From Cafeteria roenbergensis (lineage: Eukaryota > Sar > Bigyra > Bicosoecida > Cafeteriaceae), in contig VLTN01000035.1 in assembly GCA_008330645.1 (NCBI GenBank), positions 248,001 to 312,000 on the forward strand: a DNA stretch of 64,000 nt. Direction: 5' to 3'. Positions within the stretch are counted from its first letter, which is position 1. Every line of letters starts with the position of its first letter. Position numbers and translations under genes: made by a program. Of the stretch, positions 10,533-21,272 are shown piece after piece. The notes under the pieces were generated by a model that was not told the DNA's origin, made no database searches, and saw nothing but the letters and a program-made list of their open reading frames with translations.

Positions 10533-12129
10533 ATGGCGGCGGACGAGTGCTCCACCGAAACCGCAGTCATCGGCGTCCTCGGGGCCTACACCGCGGTCAC
10601 CCTGCTTGTGGGGCTGTTGACTGTCTTGGTGAGCGATTCGCCGCCAGCGAGGGGCGCACCTGGCGCGCCACAGCCTATTGTGCACTTGTTGTCTTGCTCG
10701 TGGCAACGGAGTGACGTGTCAAGCCGGGAACTGCGCCCCGCAGGCTTTCATGCAGGGGGGGTGGCGCTGCGTGTCGGCCGGCTCCTCCAATCGACTGCCA
10801 GGAGGGCGGACCCACCGCGCAGGCGGGGAAGGGGAGGCGAGCGTGCTTGGCCGAAGCGATACGTTTGACAGTGCCGCTGCGGAAGGCACTCAGGCCAGGC
10901 TTCAGAGCTGGCAGGTTCGGATGCGGGAGCTTCGCTTCGGGCGACGCATCGGGCGGGGGAGCACAGGGGAGGTGTACGAGGGATTCTTTCGGGGGCAGAA
11001 CGTGGCCATCAAGAAGCTGCAGGCGATTGCGTTCAGGGACAAGGACCTGGTCGAGCGCTTTCGGGACGAGATCTACCTCTTGTCCACCGTGACGCACCCG
11101 AACGTGCTGGTGTTTGTTGGTGCCGTGCTGGATCGACCGGCCGGCAATCTTTGCTTGGTCACAGAGCTGTGCCGCCGAGGAAATCTGGCGAGCTTTCTGC
11201 GGTCGCCAGAGCCCATCCCATGGGGACGCCGAATCCAAATGGCCTCGGACATTGCACGAGGCATGCACTACCTGCATGGTCGCGCGGGGATCATCCAGAG
11301 GGATCTCAAGTCGGCCAACTTGTTGCTGGACGACTTTTACCGCGTCAAGATTGCAGACTTTGGCCTGAGCCGGTCTATCCACAGCGTCGGGGTTATGGAC
11401 ACATATTGCGGCACGCCAGCCACCATGGCCCCTGAGATCGTGATGCAGCAGGACTACGACGAGAAGGCCGACGTCTTCTCGTTCGCCATCATCATGTGGG
11501 AGCTTCTGACTCGCGAAGAGCCCTACTCTGGCAAGGGAGGCCTGTCGCTTGCGATGCACGTGGCGCAGAGCGGGCTGCGGCCGGCCATCCCCCTCTACTG
11601 CCCAGCCGAGTGGGCCTTCGTCATGCGGCGAGCCTGGGACCACGACCCGGCTGCGCGCCCCGGATTCGACGAAATCCTTGACACTCTGCTCGGGATGCAG
11701 CGGCTGTGCGACGAAGCAATCGCCGCAGACCAACTGGGGCCCAAGAGACGGCCCCCTCCGCCCGCTGGGAGCGGTTCGGCAAAAGAGCCGGCCGGCGTCG
11801 GATCCGACTCTAGCGACGATGGCAACTCGTCGCCCGTCGCGACCTCGCCCTCGGTACGTGGAGCCGCTGGCACGGGCTCTGGCACAGAAGGCGTTGCGGT
11901 TCCGAGCAGTGCGCGGGCCAGGCGCAGCTCGCTGGGCGACGACAGCCTCGGCGTGGCTGCAGCGTACCAGTCGGTAGCGGACATCAGGCGTCGCGCCGGC
12001 CTGACAAGCGGAGCGCTCGGGTCCGAGGGCGGCACGGCGGAGCGCCGCCGACGATCTATCGAGTCTTTGACGCCGAGGCGCGCGGTGGACCTGGCGGACG
12101 CGCACGGCATGCGAATTTTGGACGAGTGA
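10533..12129 (+). CDS. TKL-like protein kinase with an N-terminal membrane segment
   Basis: Exons 10533-10628 and 10744-12129 (GTGAGC donor, CCGCAG acceptor, phase 0) give 493 residues. Exon 1 encodes [12 protein letters not shown] followed by a hydrophobic helix ([20 protein letters not shown]), suggesting membrane anchoring. Exon 2 is a complete kinase domain: glycine loop [17 protein letters not shown] lysine, ELLTREEPY-type subdomain IX, and DFGLS and APE motifs. KSANLLL in the catalytic loop and the overall pattern resemble TKL (Raf/DRK/MLK-like) kinases. The catalytic loop reads [12 protein letters not shown], with Gln replacing the usual His of HRD while the catalytic Asp is kept. The C-terminal about 150 residues are Ser/Pro/Gly-rich. 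If exon 1 is wrong, the kinase could start at an internal ATG such as 10750. Confidence 0.82.
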
Positions 12130-12697
12130 CCCTCGAAGCCGAGGCAGCGGAGTGAGCGGCCCCGCACTGGGGTTCAAAGACGGGGTGCGGCGCGCGTGCT
12201 CATGCGAGGCGCCTCCACTGGCAGGCCGGTGGCGCGCACCCTCCACTCCCAAAGTCAAACTCTAAAAGTGCTTGCGCGCGCCGTTTGCCCGCACGCGGCT
12301 GCCCGGCAGCGCCAGGGCAGCAGCCGCGCTCCGCCACATGCGCCTTGGCGCACCCCTCCAGCGGTGCGCACGGCCCGGGGCCGCGCGCCCGCTGCGAGCG
12401 TCCCGCAGCGGGTGCCAAGGCCGCAGCTCGCAAAGGAAGCCGGCAGAGCCACTCGCCGGGCGAGGCGTTTTGGGAGACGACAGCTGGTTGGGGCGCTGGC
12501 GCCCGGAGCGCGCGTCGCAACCAGGACGCGCACCACGGGCTCGCTCGTGCGAGAGCGCCTTGCGCCTCGTCGCTCGGCGCCTCGCAAGGGGCGAATCAGC
12601 CAGCACCTGTGGAGTGCTCGGGAAGGGCTGGCACCGAGCTCGCCGGCAGGAAGCCGTGGCGCTTTGCTGAAGCTGCGGCTGACAGGCAAGCAGGGCT
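12130..12697. other. intergenic region between kinase and PP2A-B55 genes
   Basis: This is 568 bp between tandem plus-strand genes, presumably the kinase 3' UTR and B55 promoter. Alternative-frame ORFs look compositional. No RNA gene or repeat was recognised. Confidence 0.45.
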
Positions 12698-15030
12698 ATG
12701 GCAGCTGCGGCTCCGCGCCCAGCTGCGGCCCACGGTTCCAAGCGTGCCCCGGAAGCAGGGGAGGGCGCCGATGAGGCGGGCGGTGGGTGGCGGCCCAGCG
12801 GGGGGTACGGCCTGGTCGACTGCCCAGAGCACTGGCTGCGCTGGAACTTTGGCCAGTGCTTTGGAGACAGGGACGCGGCGGAGGACTTTTCCGAAGCCGA
12901 CGTTCTCTCGGCTGTGGAGTTCGACCCGACGGGCGAGTACCTGGCCACGGGAGACAAGGGCGGACGGGTTGTCGTCTTCAAGCGCGCTCCCGCGGATGCC
13001 GACGCCGAAGCCGTGAGTTTTCACCGGGCGACGCCGCGCCTGGCAGCACAAGGGCGCGAGCAGCCGCGGTGTGCTCCTGAGGGGGCCGCGCCCGGGGGCG
13101 GCCGCGGCCGTGCGCGTCGCGGCGCCGCGCCCGTGGCGCTCGCAAGGAAGGCGGGCGATCCCATGGTTTCTCTGCTCCTGCCGGCTGCGCGGCGCCGCCG
13201 CCTCCCCGCCCCCCGCGGCAGCCCCCTCCCCATTCGCGTGTCGGCCCTGTCCTGCGCCTGGGAACCGTGCTGGCGGTGCTGCTGGGAGCGCTCCAGGCCC
13301 GCTGGGGTCACGCGGAGGCCCTGCTCGGAGCGCTTGGCGCAACCACGCCATGCGGCCGCGCAGCTAGTGCAAGCGCCCCCGCCGCGCGCTGGCGGCCCTG
13401 GGGCCCGCAGCAGCAGCACGCGTGCCGCGCGCAAACTGGCGTGCGCAAACTGGCGTGTGCCCCCCGCCCTCCCCGCTTCCGCCCGCCGCAGGACGCCGCT
13501 ATGGACGAGTCCGGCATGAGGACGATGCCTCGCCCCGAGTCAAACTTCCGCTTCTACATGGAGTTTCAGAGCCACGAGGCCGAGTTCGACTACTTGAAGA
13601 GCCTGGAGATCGAGGAGAAGATCAACGAGATCGCCTGGTGCCCGTCAAGCGGCGGCTCGCTGTTCATGCTGACAACAAATGGTGCGTCAAGCTGGTCGGA
13701 AACGCCGCCCGCGCCCCACTGCTCCGCGCGCGCCCCGCGTTGGCGCCCTGCGCTGCCCACGAGTCGTTGCGTTCTCGCCCATCGTGCCCACGCAAGCCCC
13801 GCAGACAAGACGGTCAAGCTGTACAAGGTGCACGAGAAGCACGTGGCGGGCGCCGAGGGCATGAACATCACCGAGGGAGCCCATGGCGGCCGCACTGTGT
13901 CCTCGAGCCTCCAGCTGCCGCGCATGCATGCGGGGGAGGACACCGTCTGCGCGACGTCCAAGCGTGTCTTCGCAAACGCCCACGCGTACCACATCAACTC
14001 CGTGTCCGTCAACTCGGACGGCCAGACCTTCCTCTCGGCGGACGACCTGCGAATCAACCTCTGGTCCCTGGACAACGCCAAACTCTCCTTCACCATGGTG
14101 GACATCAAGCCCGAGCACATGGAGGAGCTCTCCGAGGTGATCACGGCCGCCTGCTTCCACCCGCGCCACTGCAACATTTTCACGTACTCCACATCCAGGG
14201 GCGCTGTGAAGCTGGGAGACATGCGCGCGTCGGCCCTCTGCGATACCCACGCCAAACGTGAGCTCCCGCCGCGTCCCGGAGCGCCCGGGCTGAGTCGCTG
14301 CCTGTGCTCTCGCGCTGCAGCTCCGCCGACTTCCTGGCCGCTGCAGCTGCGCCTCGGGCCTGCCTCCCTGTCTCCATCGAGTTTCCTCCCCCTCCCTTCC
14401 CTCCCCCCCGCCTCCGCCCGCCCCCGTGTCCTTGCCTCGCGCTCCCACGCGCGCGCTGCAGTGTTCGAGGACGAGACAGAAGACGCCTCGAACAAGTCCT
14501 ACTTCAGCGAGATCACGGCCTCCGTCAGCGGCGTCGCCTTCCTCCCTGGGGAGCGCATGGCCACTCGCGACTACCTCTCTGTCAAGGTGTGGGACTTGCG
14601 CACCGAGCGCCGCCCGCTCCTCGTCGTGCCGGTTCACGAGCACTTGCGGCCCAGGCTGTGCGATCTCTACGAGAACGACAGCATCTTCGACAAGTTCGAG
14701 ATTGCCGTGTCAGCTGACGGTCGTCACCTCCTCACCGGCACGTACAACGACACCGTGAAGATCTTCGACACGGTGCACGGCCAAGAAACGCACGTGTCGC
14801 TCGCGACGATGCAGCAGGCCCGGCCGGCCGTCCGCCGAAGCCTCGACCCTTCCGACAGGGACGCGATGGCCGCTGCAGCGGCAGCGGGGCCCGACGCCCA
14901 GCTCGACTTTGCGCGCAAGGTTCTTCACTACGCTTGGCACCCTGAGAGCGACACGGTAGCTATTGCGGGGCTCAACAACCTTCACATCTACAATGCCTCC
15001 AGGTTGCATGACGACCCGGGTGACGTTTGA
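12698..15030 (+). CDS. PP2A regulatory subunit B55 (WD40)
   Basis: Four exons (12698-13012, 13492-13681, 13805-14257, 14462-15030) give 508 residues. Every junction restores a B55 motif. LTTN plus [13 protein letters not shown] spans intron 2, and [18 protein letters not shown] spans intron 3. Other diagnostic blocks are [90 protein letters not shown] and [16 protein letters not shown]. These define the seven-bladed B55/PPP2R2 propeller that recruits substrates to the PP2A core, for example at mitotic exit. Introns 2 (123 nt) and 3 (204 nt) are multiples of three and open; intron 1 (479 nt) is not a multiple of three. There is a short Ala/Pro N-terminal extension. I am very sure of the family. 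Confidence 0.95.
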
Positions 15031-15832
15031 AGACCAACTCTTGCATCGTTGCGCTCTGCCCGATTGCGGGATAAGGTTTGACCCCGTGTGGATGCGAGGG
15101 GGCTTGAGTTGGAACCGCTCGTGTGTGCAGCAGCAGCGTGCCCATCCTCCGCCGCGGCGAAACTGTCCTTGGTCCGTCACCCTTGCACGCGCGCCGAGCC
15201 TCGCCCTGCAGGGCGCGCAGCTCCGCGTCGCTTGAGCTACGCGGAAGCACGCTGCCCGGTTCCAAGAGCGATTCCGATGCTGCGTGCAATCGATTGCGCG
15301 GTTTCCGCCCGGCGCGCAACTAGAGCAAAGCGCGGCTCTTGCAAGCGCAGCTCAAGTGGCCATCTTTTGGGGGGGGAGGGGGCGAAGGATCGCAGGAGCG
15401 CGGCACCAGCAGATGCAGCACTGCGCGAGCAGGCGCGCACACAGGCACAGACTGGACGGCGGAGGCAGAGCAGGCGCCTCGCGGCAAGCGGCCAGTCAGA
15501 GGGGAATTCAGGGACACAGAAACGATGCTCGGCCACGGCTGGGCCGCCGAGCAAATCGGTCGGGGCAGCGTGCCGGCAGCAGGACAGCGGACAGCGGCGG
15601 CGGCGGCGGCGGCAGGGCGGTGGTGCGGTCGTGCCGTCTGACACGCGCCGAGCATTCAGCAGCAATGCGCCTTGCCGATGCAGGGATGGGGGCTGGAGGC
15701 GCGAGCAGAGAGAAGCAACGCGCCCCGCACTCCCCACACCTCACTGCAGCAGCAGGCGCGCTCGGACGGAACTCGCGTCCAGCGCTGCCGCGGCTGGCCG
15801 GCGACCGCCTCTTGCGGCTTTGCTGGGCGTCG
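15031..15832. other. convergent intergenic region
   Basis: This is 802 bp between the stops of the B55 gene (plus) and the amino-acid transporter gene (minus). Long apparent ORFs on both strands are Arg/Ala-rich with no domain. They look like stop-poor noncoding sequence, and I would not call a gene here. Confidence 0.45.
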
Positions 15833-17272
15833 CTAGGGGGATATGGACGGGACAAACTGCAGCGCGAAGAAGGTCAGGCCGGTGCCAAGCACCGCCACAT
15901 AGAATGCCCAGTCCAGGAGTCTGAGCTTGTCCGAGGATAGCTTAACGTAGTAGTCGACCACGCACGGCAGGATGAACACAATCACGTACCCGCCAACAGC
16001 GCCGGTGAAGCGCACGGCAGAGCCAACGTCCACGTCCAAAGCCGCCACCGTGTACGTGAGCCCCATCACCACCACCACGAGGCCGCTGACGTGAAGGCAG
16101 GAGGGGTAATTGGTCTGGAAGAGGACGCCGAAGAAGCTGTTGCGGATCACCATGATCAGGATGGGGTACACGGTGATGAGCTGGAACAGCAGGGCGGCCC
16201 GCGCCACAAAGGCCAGGATGTTGGAGGTGTCGGAGAAGGTAGTGCCGAACATGTCGAGGAAGTTGCTCTTGAGGACTCCGGCGGAGTCTGCGCCCGCAGG
16301 GAGGAGAACTGCGTATCCAAAGCAGCCCAGGACGCCAACGAGTGAGTAGAGGATTGCTGTGATGGTGTAGGCGATGGCGACGTCCCGGGCACGGGTGGCC
16401 TTGGCGGCGTTCTCGGTGATTGGCTGGATGGCGTTGTGGATGAAGAAGGACAGCATCATCATGCCCCCCAGGGGCCCAAATGTCATCCGCGCCACGCTGG
16501 CCACCTCCAAGTGGCCCGCCGCCACGAGCGGGCCGGAGAGCACGGCGGCCATGTCGTAGTTGCCGGACATGAGGCCGAGCACGCCGTGGTAGCAGACGAA
16601 GAAGATTGTGAACCAGAGCGCAAAAAAGCCGAAGGCGTTCACCTTGACCAGGCAGGAGAGGTCCTTCATCACGAGGGCGGGGAAGACGCCGCAGATGATG
16701 GCGGCGGCCAGCGGGCGGGACCACCAGCTCATCTCGACGGTGGCCTCCCCAGAGGACACCTCCCCGATGGTGGTGACGATGGAGAAGAGGGACTCCTGCA
16801 TGAGGATGTGGTACACGCAGGCGGCTCCCAGGAAGACCATGATGCTCATCACCCAGGCCACGGCCTGCCAGTACCGGCCGCCGTACCGGCCCACCAGTGC
16901 GGAGAACTCGGGGATGCCCTTGGCGTTGTTGATCACGATGATGCACGTGGCGCAGCTGATGACGCACATGGCAACGGTGATGATGAGCCCCAGCACGATC
17001 CCGCACTGCGCGAAGCCGAGCGGCAGAGCCACGATGGTGGTCCCCATCATGGTGTTGATGATGGAGGAGATGGTATTGAGCGACGACTGCGTGTGGCTGT
17101 CGTCGCTGCCGCCCAGCACGAAGAGCGACGCCGGAAGGAGCGACGACGGGGGACGCAGGAACTGACTGTCCGCGCGGATGCGAACCCGCTCGCGGTTCGC
17201 TGCCGGGGAGCGCGGGGACACCTGCTGCATGCTCGTGCGGATGGCTTCGTAGTACTTGAGCTTCACGTGCAT
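15833..17272 (-). CDS. SLC38A9-like amino-acid transporter/sensor (AAAP family)
   Basis: The 479 residues form a polytopic membrane protein with about 11 hydrophobic segments. The first is the family signature IINTMMGTTIVALPLGFAQCG. Later blocks, FLGAACVYHILMQESLF, LSFFIHNAIQPITENA, NFLDMFGTTFSDTSNILAF, LFQLITVYPILIMVIRN and YPSCLHVSGL, resemble in order and spacing the lysosomal arginine sensor SLC38A9 as I remember it, more than generic plant or fungal AAAP transporters. SLC38A9 links lysosomal arginine to Rag GTPases and mTORC1. The cytosolic N terminus before TM1 is about 80 residues and contains KYYEAI near its start. The frame is open to 17455, with an alternative in-frame ATG at 17431 giving about 53 extra Pro/Arg/His-rich residues. 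The 17272 start is preferred. Transporter family is certain; the SLC38A9 subtype is probable. Confidence 0.82.
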   Translation of the reverse strand: MHVKLKYYEAIRTSMQQVSPRSPAANRERVRIRADSQFLRPPSSLLPASLFVLGGSDDSHTQSSLNTISSIINTMMGTTIVALPLGFAQCGIVLGLIITVAMCVISCATCIIVINNAKGIPEFSALVGRYGGRYWQAVAWVMSIMVFLGAACVYHILMQESLFSIVTTIGEVSSGEATVEMSWWSRPLAAAIICGVFPALVMKDLSCLVKVNAFGFFALWFTIFFVCYHGVLGLMSGNYDMAAVLSGPLVAAGHLEVASVARMTFGPLGGMMMLSFFIHNAIQPITENAAKATRARDVAIAYTITAILYSLVGVLGCFGYAVLLPAGADSAGVLKSNFLDMFGTTFSDTSNILAFVARAALLFQLITVYPILIMVIRNSFFGVLFQTNYPSCLHVSGLVVVVMGLTYTVAALDVDVGSAVRFTGAVGGYVIVFILPCVVDYYVKLSSDKLRLLDWAFYVAVLGTGLTFFALQFVPSISP

Positions 17273-18265
17273 AGGACTGCGAGGGGAGGGGCGCAGCGCC
17301 GCAGAGACGGGGGGTCGGGGTGGTGGAGGTGGAGGTGGTGGTGCGTGTGTGTGTGTGCGCTGCGGGGGGCAAGGCTCTGGGTGGTTTGCCCGGGCGCGCC
17401 TGTGTCGGCTCCGACACGGAACACTTGGCATGCGGCCGGAGCTTGGGGGTCTCACTCTCTTCGCTTGGGAACGAACGGGCGCCTGGACGGCGACGCGGGC
17501 GCGCCATCAGCGGCAGCCGGCTTCTTCCGCTTGGCGGGGGGCGTGCCTGCGGGCACGGGCGGAAACGCGCGGAGCAGAGCGAGGTGAGAGGGGCAGGGGG
17601 GAGCCGGGCCGGCGAGGGGCAGCGCCGTCTGCTCGTGGCCGCCCTGGCAACCAGAGGCGGGCCACACTGAGTCGCTGCGGGCCTGCCCCGGAGCGGTGGC
17701 GGGGGGAATGAGCGCAAAAATTGCGCTCGAGGCGGAAAAAGGTCGCGTCCTGGCCACAATGCTCACTTGCCACGCTCGAGGGCTTTGCCGAGCCCGCAGA
17801 CCGGTTGATGCTAGCAGCGGTCGACCCCTGCACGCTGGCAAGGTCGGGGAGGGGGAGGTAGTCGGACTCGCCCCCCACTGATCCCGCTGACAGCCCCGGC
17901 GCAAGGCCAGATTGAACCTCCACGGCGATCATCGCCCCGCGCCCTTCAGCAGGCGATCCCGATCGCGCTGAGAGCAAAGCTGCATCCAGACCATCGCCGC
18001 CCCGCCGTGGAGCAGCGCGGGCCCCGCTCATCTGCCGCGGCGCGGGGTGGCGACTGGGGCTCATGGCGTCGGCGGCGCGACGGCGCGTGCGGCTCTGCCA
18101 CCGCCGGTTGCCATTGCGCCGGACACTCGGCGACTGCCCGGCAGCGCCCCAGGAGCGTCGCCAGAAGGCCCGCACGAGGCCGGGCCTGCTGCCAGCCGTC
18201 GGAGCGCCGGCCCGCCTGCGAGGCCGGGCTGGGCAAAGCAAGGCTTTGAGGTCGCTCGTCGGGAC
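17273..18265. promoter_or_regulatory. long divergent intergenic region, transporter / ankyrin protein
   Basis: This 993-bp spacer separates divergent start codons and must carry both promoters. ORFs crossing it are Arg/Pro/Gly-rich and unrecognisable. The one distinct element is a perfect inverted repeat at 17710-17728, listed separately. Confidence 0.45.
17710..17728. repeat. 19-nt perfect dyad in a divergent promoter region
   Basis: Two 8-nt arms, GAGCGCAA and TTGCGCTC, flank AAA. The AT-rich centre stands out from the GC-rich surroundings. It could be a binding site for a dimeric transcription factor. Function is inference. Confidence 0.5.
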
Positions 18266-19558
18266 ATGGCGGACGCCGAGGCCGCAGCGCCTGGCCTGGG
18301 CGAGGCCGAGGCCGGCCCGGCCCCTGAAGAGGGCGAAGATATGCCCGCTGGCGACGGCGAGGAGAGCGGGGACGGCGAGGCCCCCGAGGATGCCTCCACG
18401 TCGCTGACGGCGCAGGTTGCGCAACACGAGATGATTCGATGCTGCGTCACGCACGAGAGGGTGCACAACAGCGGGTTCACCGTCTACCAGCGCAACCGCT
18501 ACGACTTGGAGAACCGTCGGTCGAGGCGAGGCACCGAAATGTGAGCCCCCTCGTCCCCCCCACTCCCCGCGCCCGCGCCCCCGCCGCAGCGGCCGCAGGC
18601 TCGTGCGGGCGCCCAGGCGGGGCGTCGCAGCAGCATGCCCTGTCGCGGCTGCTGCCACCCCGACGCGCGCTAGCCCTTGTGCGCGCGCCTTCGTCGTGGT
18701 CTGTTGCCCCGCAGCGCCCACCTGCAGCTCGCGGCCAAGCAGCGACGGTACTTCACCGCGGTGGGAGTCTCTCACTCGGACCCCTGGGCCGCCATCCGAG
18801 ACCGCAACTTCAGCTACGTGTACGATGCGCTGCGCCGAGGCTTCCCGGTGAACGAGCGGGACAAGACGTCCGGGCGCACGATGCTGCACGAGGCCGCCGC
18901 AGTGGGCGACGCGGAGATTTGCGAGCTCCTGCTGGACTGGCCGGGCTGCTCGCGGCAGGCGCGCTGCCTCGTCGGGAGGGACTCCGCGATCCACTTTGCG
19001 GCAACGGGAGGAAACTGGCGCGTCATCGACATGCTGTGCCGGTACGGGGCGGACGCGCGGGACCTGGACAAGTACCGCCTCACGCCCATGCACATGGCAA
19101 CGACTACCGCGGCCGTTCAGCACCTCATGCGGTTCGGTGCCGACGAGCGGGACCGCGACAGGTTCGGGCGCACCCCTGGAATGTGCGCCGACGAGCGCGG
19201 GGACGCTGATGTGGCGGCGCTCATGGCCGAGCTGGTGCTGATGCGTCTCAAGCGGGCGCAACAGAAGGAGCAGAACAAGCACGTGATCGCCAAGAAGGCC
19301 AGCGTGGTAAGGGAGCAGCGCCTCGCGGAGGCGGCCGCGCGCGACGAGATCCGTGCCAGGAAGCAGCGGTTGCGCGCCCTTAAGGACGACTACGCGGCGT
19401 GGAGGCTGCCGGACGGCTCGGCCAAGTCCCGGCCCCAGCCAAGCCCGGCCAAGGCCGCTGCCGACGAGGCGAGCCACAAGGCCCTGCTGGCAAAGTACGA
19501 TGCCAGAGCTCGCAAGGCTGGGCGGGACGCGACGCTCAGGCTGTTCGGCTCGAGGTAG
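18266..19558 (+). CDS. ankyrin-repeat and coiled-coil protein
   Basis: Two exons, 18266-18540 and 18715-19558, joined in phase 2 (donor GTGAGC, acceptor CCGCAG), give 372 residues. The N terminus is acidic and probably disordered (about 60 residues), then comes a conserved-looking block HNSGFTVYQRNRYDLENR. Exon 2 holds about four ankyrin-type repeats, recognisable by GRTMLHEAAAVGDAEICELLL, DSAIHFAATGGNWRVIDMLC, RLTPMHMAT and FGRTPGMCADERGDADVAAL. The last third is a Lys/Arg/Ala/Glu-rich helix likely to form a coiled coil, ending in a short basic tail. Ankyrin repeats mediate protein binding, so partner and role cannot be told. I do not recognise the full architecture as a named family. Confidence 0.85.
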
Positions 19559-19881
19559 GGCGCCACCTCGCAGTCAGAAGCGACTCTGATGACGCCCGCT
19601 CGAGTTAACTTGTTTCGCGTGTTGCGCGACTCGACCGTGTCAAGCCGCTCCGCCGGGGGGGGGGGCAAACCACCCGGGCCGCTCACGTGCGCCACAGGGG
19701 GCACAGACCCTCAGCGAATGCACGCTACGCCCTGACCTCGCCACCATGCGCGAAGCAGAGGGCGCCGGGCGGCCCGGAACAAAAAGGTTGCCCGTGCAGA
19801 GCCGCAACGAAAAAGGAAACAAGAAAGCGGGTCGCCGCTGCAAGCACGAAGGCGGGCCCGCAGCTCGCACAGTCTGCTGCC
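19559..19881. other. short intergenic region
   Basis: This is 323 bp between tandem plus-strand genes. It contains a G-run near 19657-19668. Nothing else is supportable. Confidence 0.4.
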
Positions 19882-20736
19882 ATGGAGGGCAGAGACGACG
19901 GGAGCGCGCGCAAGCGATCCCGGGCGGAAGCGGAAAAGGCCTCGCCGCCCGTGCGGCTGCGGCTGGAGGTGGGCGAGACGGCGCGCGGAGTGGGGCACTC
20001 GATGTTGCTCGGAGGCTCGGCCGCAGGGCCGCCGCCCGCGGGGCCAAGCGGTCGTGAGTGCACGGTAGCGCGGCCTGGGTGCTCGCAGTGGGTGTCGCCT
20101 GCGGGGTCTGCTGCCCGGGGCTCTGGGCTGGGGAGGGCAAGGCCACCACTTGCCGTAGCGTTGCAACTGCGCCTCTAGCTTGCGTTCGCAGTGCTGGACC
20201 GACTCAAGGCCTTCCTCCCGCAAATCGAGGCGGCCAATTCCGACCTCAGCGAGCGCGTGAAGGCCGGCGAGGACGTTCGGATCGACTCTCTGACGGATGA
20301 GGAGCGGTTCATCGAAATGGTGAGCGCCAGCCCTCGCCCGCACGACCAAAGGCAGCAAGCGCAGCGCCCGCCTTGTGTGCTATCGCGCGGCCGATCAAAC
20401 GCGCGGCCCCGTCGTGTTTGCGGTCCGCAGAATGTGATGCTGCCCGGCGAAGAAGACGACGAGGACGAGGCAGCAGCGGATGCCGCGCCGTTCGACAGCG
20501 GGGACCAGGCCGACGGAGCGCCAGCGGATGCGGCCCCTGCTGCAGCGGGCGCAGCCCACGCTGACGCGAAGCAGCCCAAGCAAGCGCCCCGACCGCTGAT
20601 CCAAGAGGTCGACGCGACGCCGACGTCGGCAGGACAGCCGGACCCGGCTGCAGCTGAGGAGTCGCCCTCAGCGGCTGAGGCGGGGGACGCTGCCGAGCGA
20701 TCACCGCCCGCCTCCGACCACGGAGCCGACAAGTGA
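19882..20736 (+). CDS. NOPCHAP1-like box C/D snoRNP assembly factor
   Basis: Three exons, 19882-20053, 20192-20319 and 20428-20736, give 202 residues with standard splice sites. The core spanning exons 2-3, LLDRLKAFLPQIEAANSDL then DEERFIEMNVMLPGEED, matches the pattern I recall for NOPCHAP1 (human C12orf45): a LLDxxxxFLPQMxxAN helix, a short linker, and a IQMDVALFE-like strand followed by an acidic tail. NOPCHAP1 links the R2TP/HSP90 co-chaperone to NOP58 during snoRNP assembly. Both flanks are acidic or Ala-rich and probably disordered, as in the family. The protein is small and the match is short, so moderate confidence. Exon phases (1, 0) fit only this reading. Confidence 0.68.
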
Positions 20737-21272
20737 TGCCCCCCCCCCAAAAAAAAAATGAGGGCGAAAGAGGCGCCGTCGCGTCGACGTGACAGATGCA
20801 TTGCGAATAGTGCGTGGCTTTCGTTAACAGAATTTGCGAGCCTCGAAGCCACCGCTGGGGCGCCACACCGTCATGCCGCCAGGTGGCACTGGGGCCGAGG
20901 AGAGCCTGGCAGGTGATCGCGGCGATTCGCGCGCTCCCATAAGCTGGCGACACGGCCAGCAATGCGACGGGGCGCAGCAACCGGCGCTGCGGACTGCGAG
21001 CCCGTCACAACTGCGAGTGGGCGCCTCCCCAGCGACCCCCAGACACGCGCAATCAAGCCCACGGGGAGGCCTCGCTCTGCAGCGCCGCCATTTGCGCGGC
21101 ACCGCGGGGCGCGCGCGCGCCTGCCAAGCCGAAACTCGCAGCCCGCTGGGACAGAGCCGACCACACAACAACGCCAAAAACCATCGTTCTTGGGGAGCGC
21201 GTGCTGGTCCAGGGGACACTGGCAGTGCGCGCACGGAGCATCGCGCGCGCACCAAGCGCCAGTGCAGCTGCC
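20737..21272. other. intergenic region before the giant kinase/phosphatase gene
   Basis: This is 536 bp between tandem plus-strand genes. A C-run next to an A-run lies near 20739-20758, soon after the previous stop. No other feature was recognised. Confidence 0.45.

Noticed and set aside
8774-10570. Continuous minus-strand frame of about 600 codons over the centrin locus as a single-exon gene
   Set aside because: It reads through three introns with consensus splice sites. Removing them rebuilds a textbook centrin; keeping them inserts Arg/Pro-rich filler into EF-hand loops.
16436-17587. Plus-strand ORF opposite the transporter
   Set aside because: Its composition (His/Asp/Gly-rich) mirrors the hydrophobic codons of the real gene on the minus strand. 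No family resemblance.
17507-19477. Minus-strand ORF of 656 codons overlapping the ankyrin gene
   Set aside because: It overlaps well-supported ankyrin exons and shows no recognisable domain.
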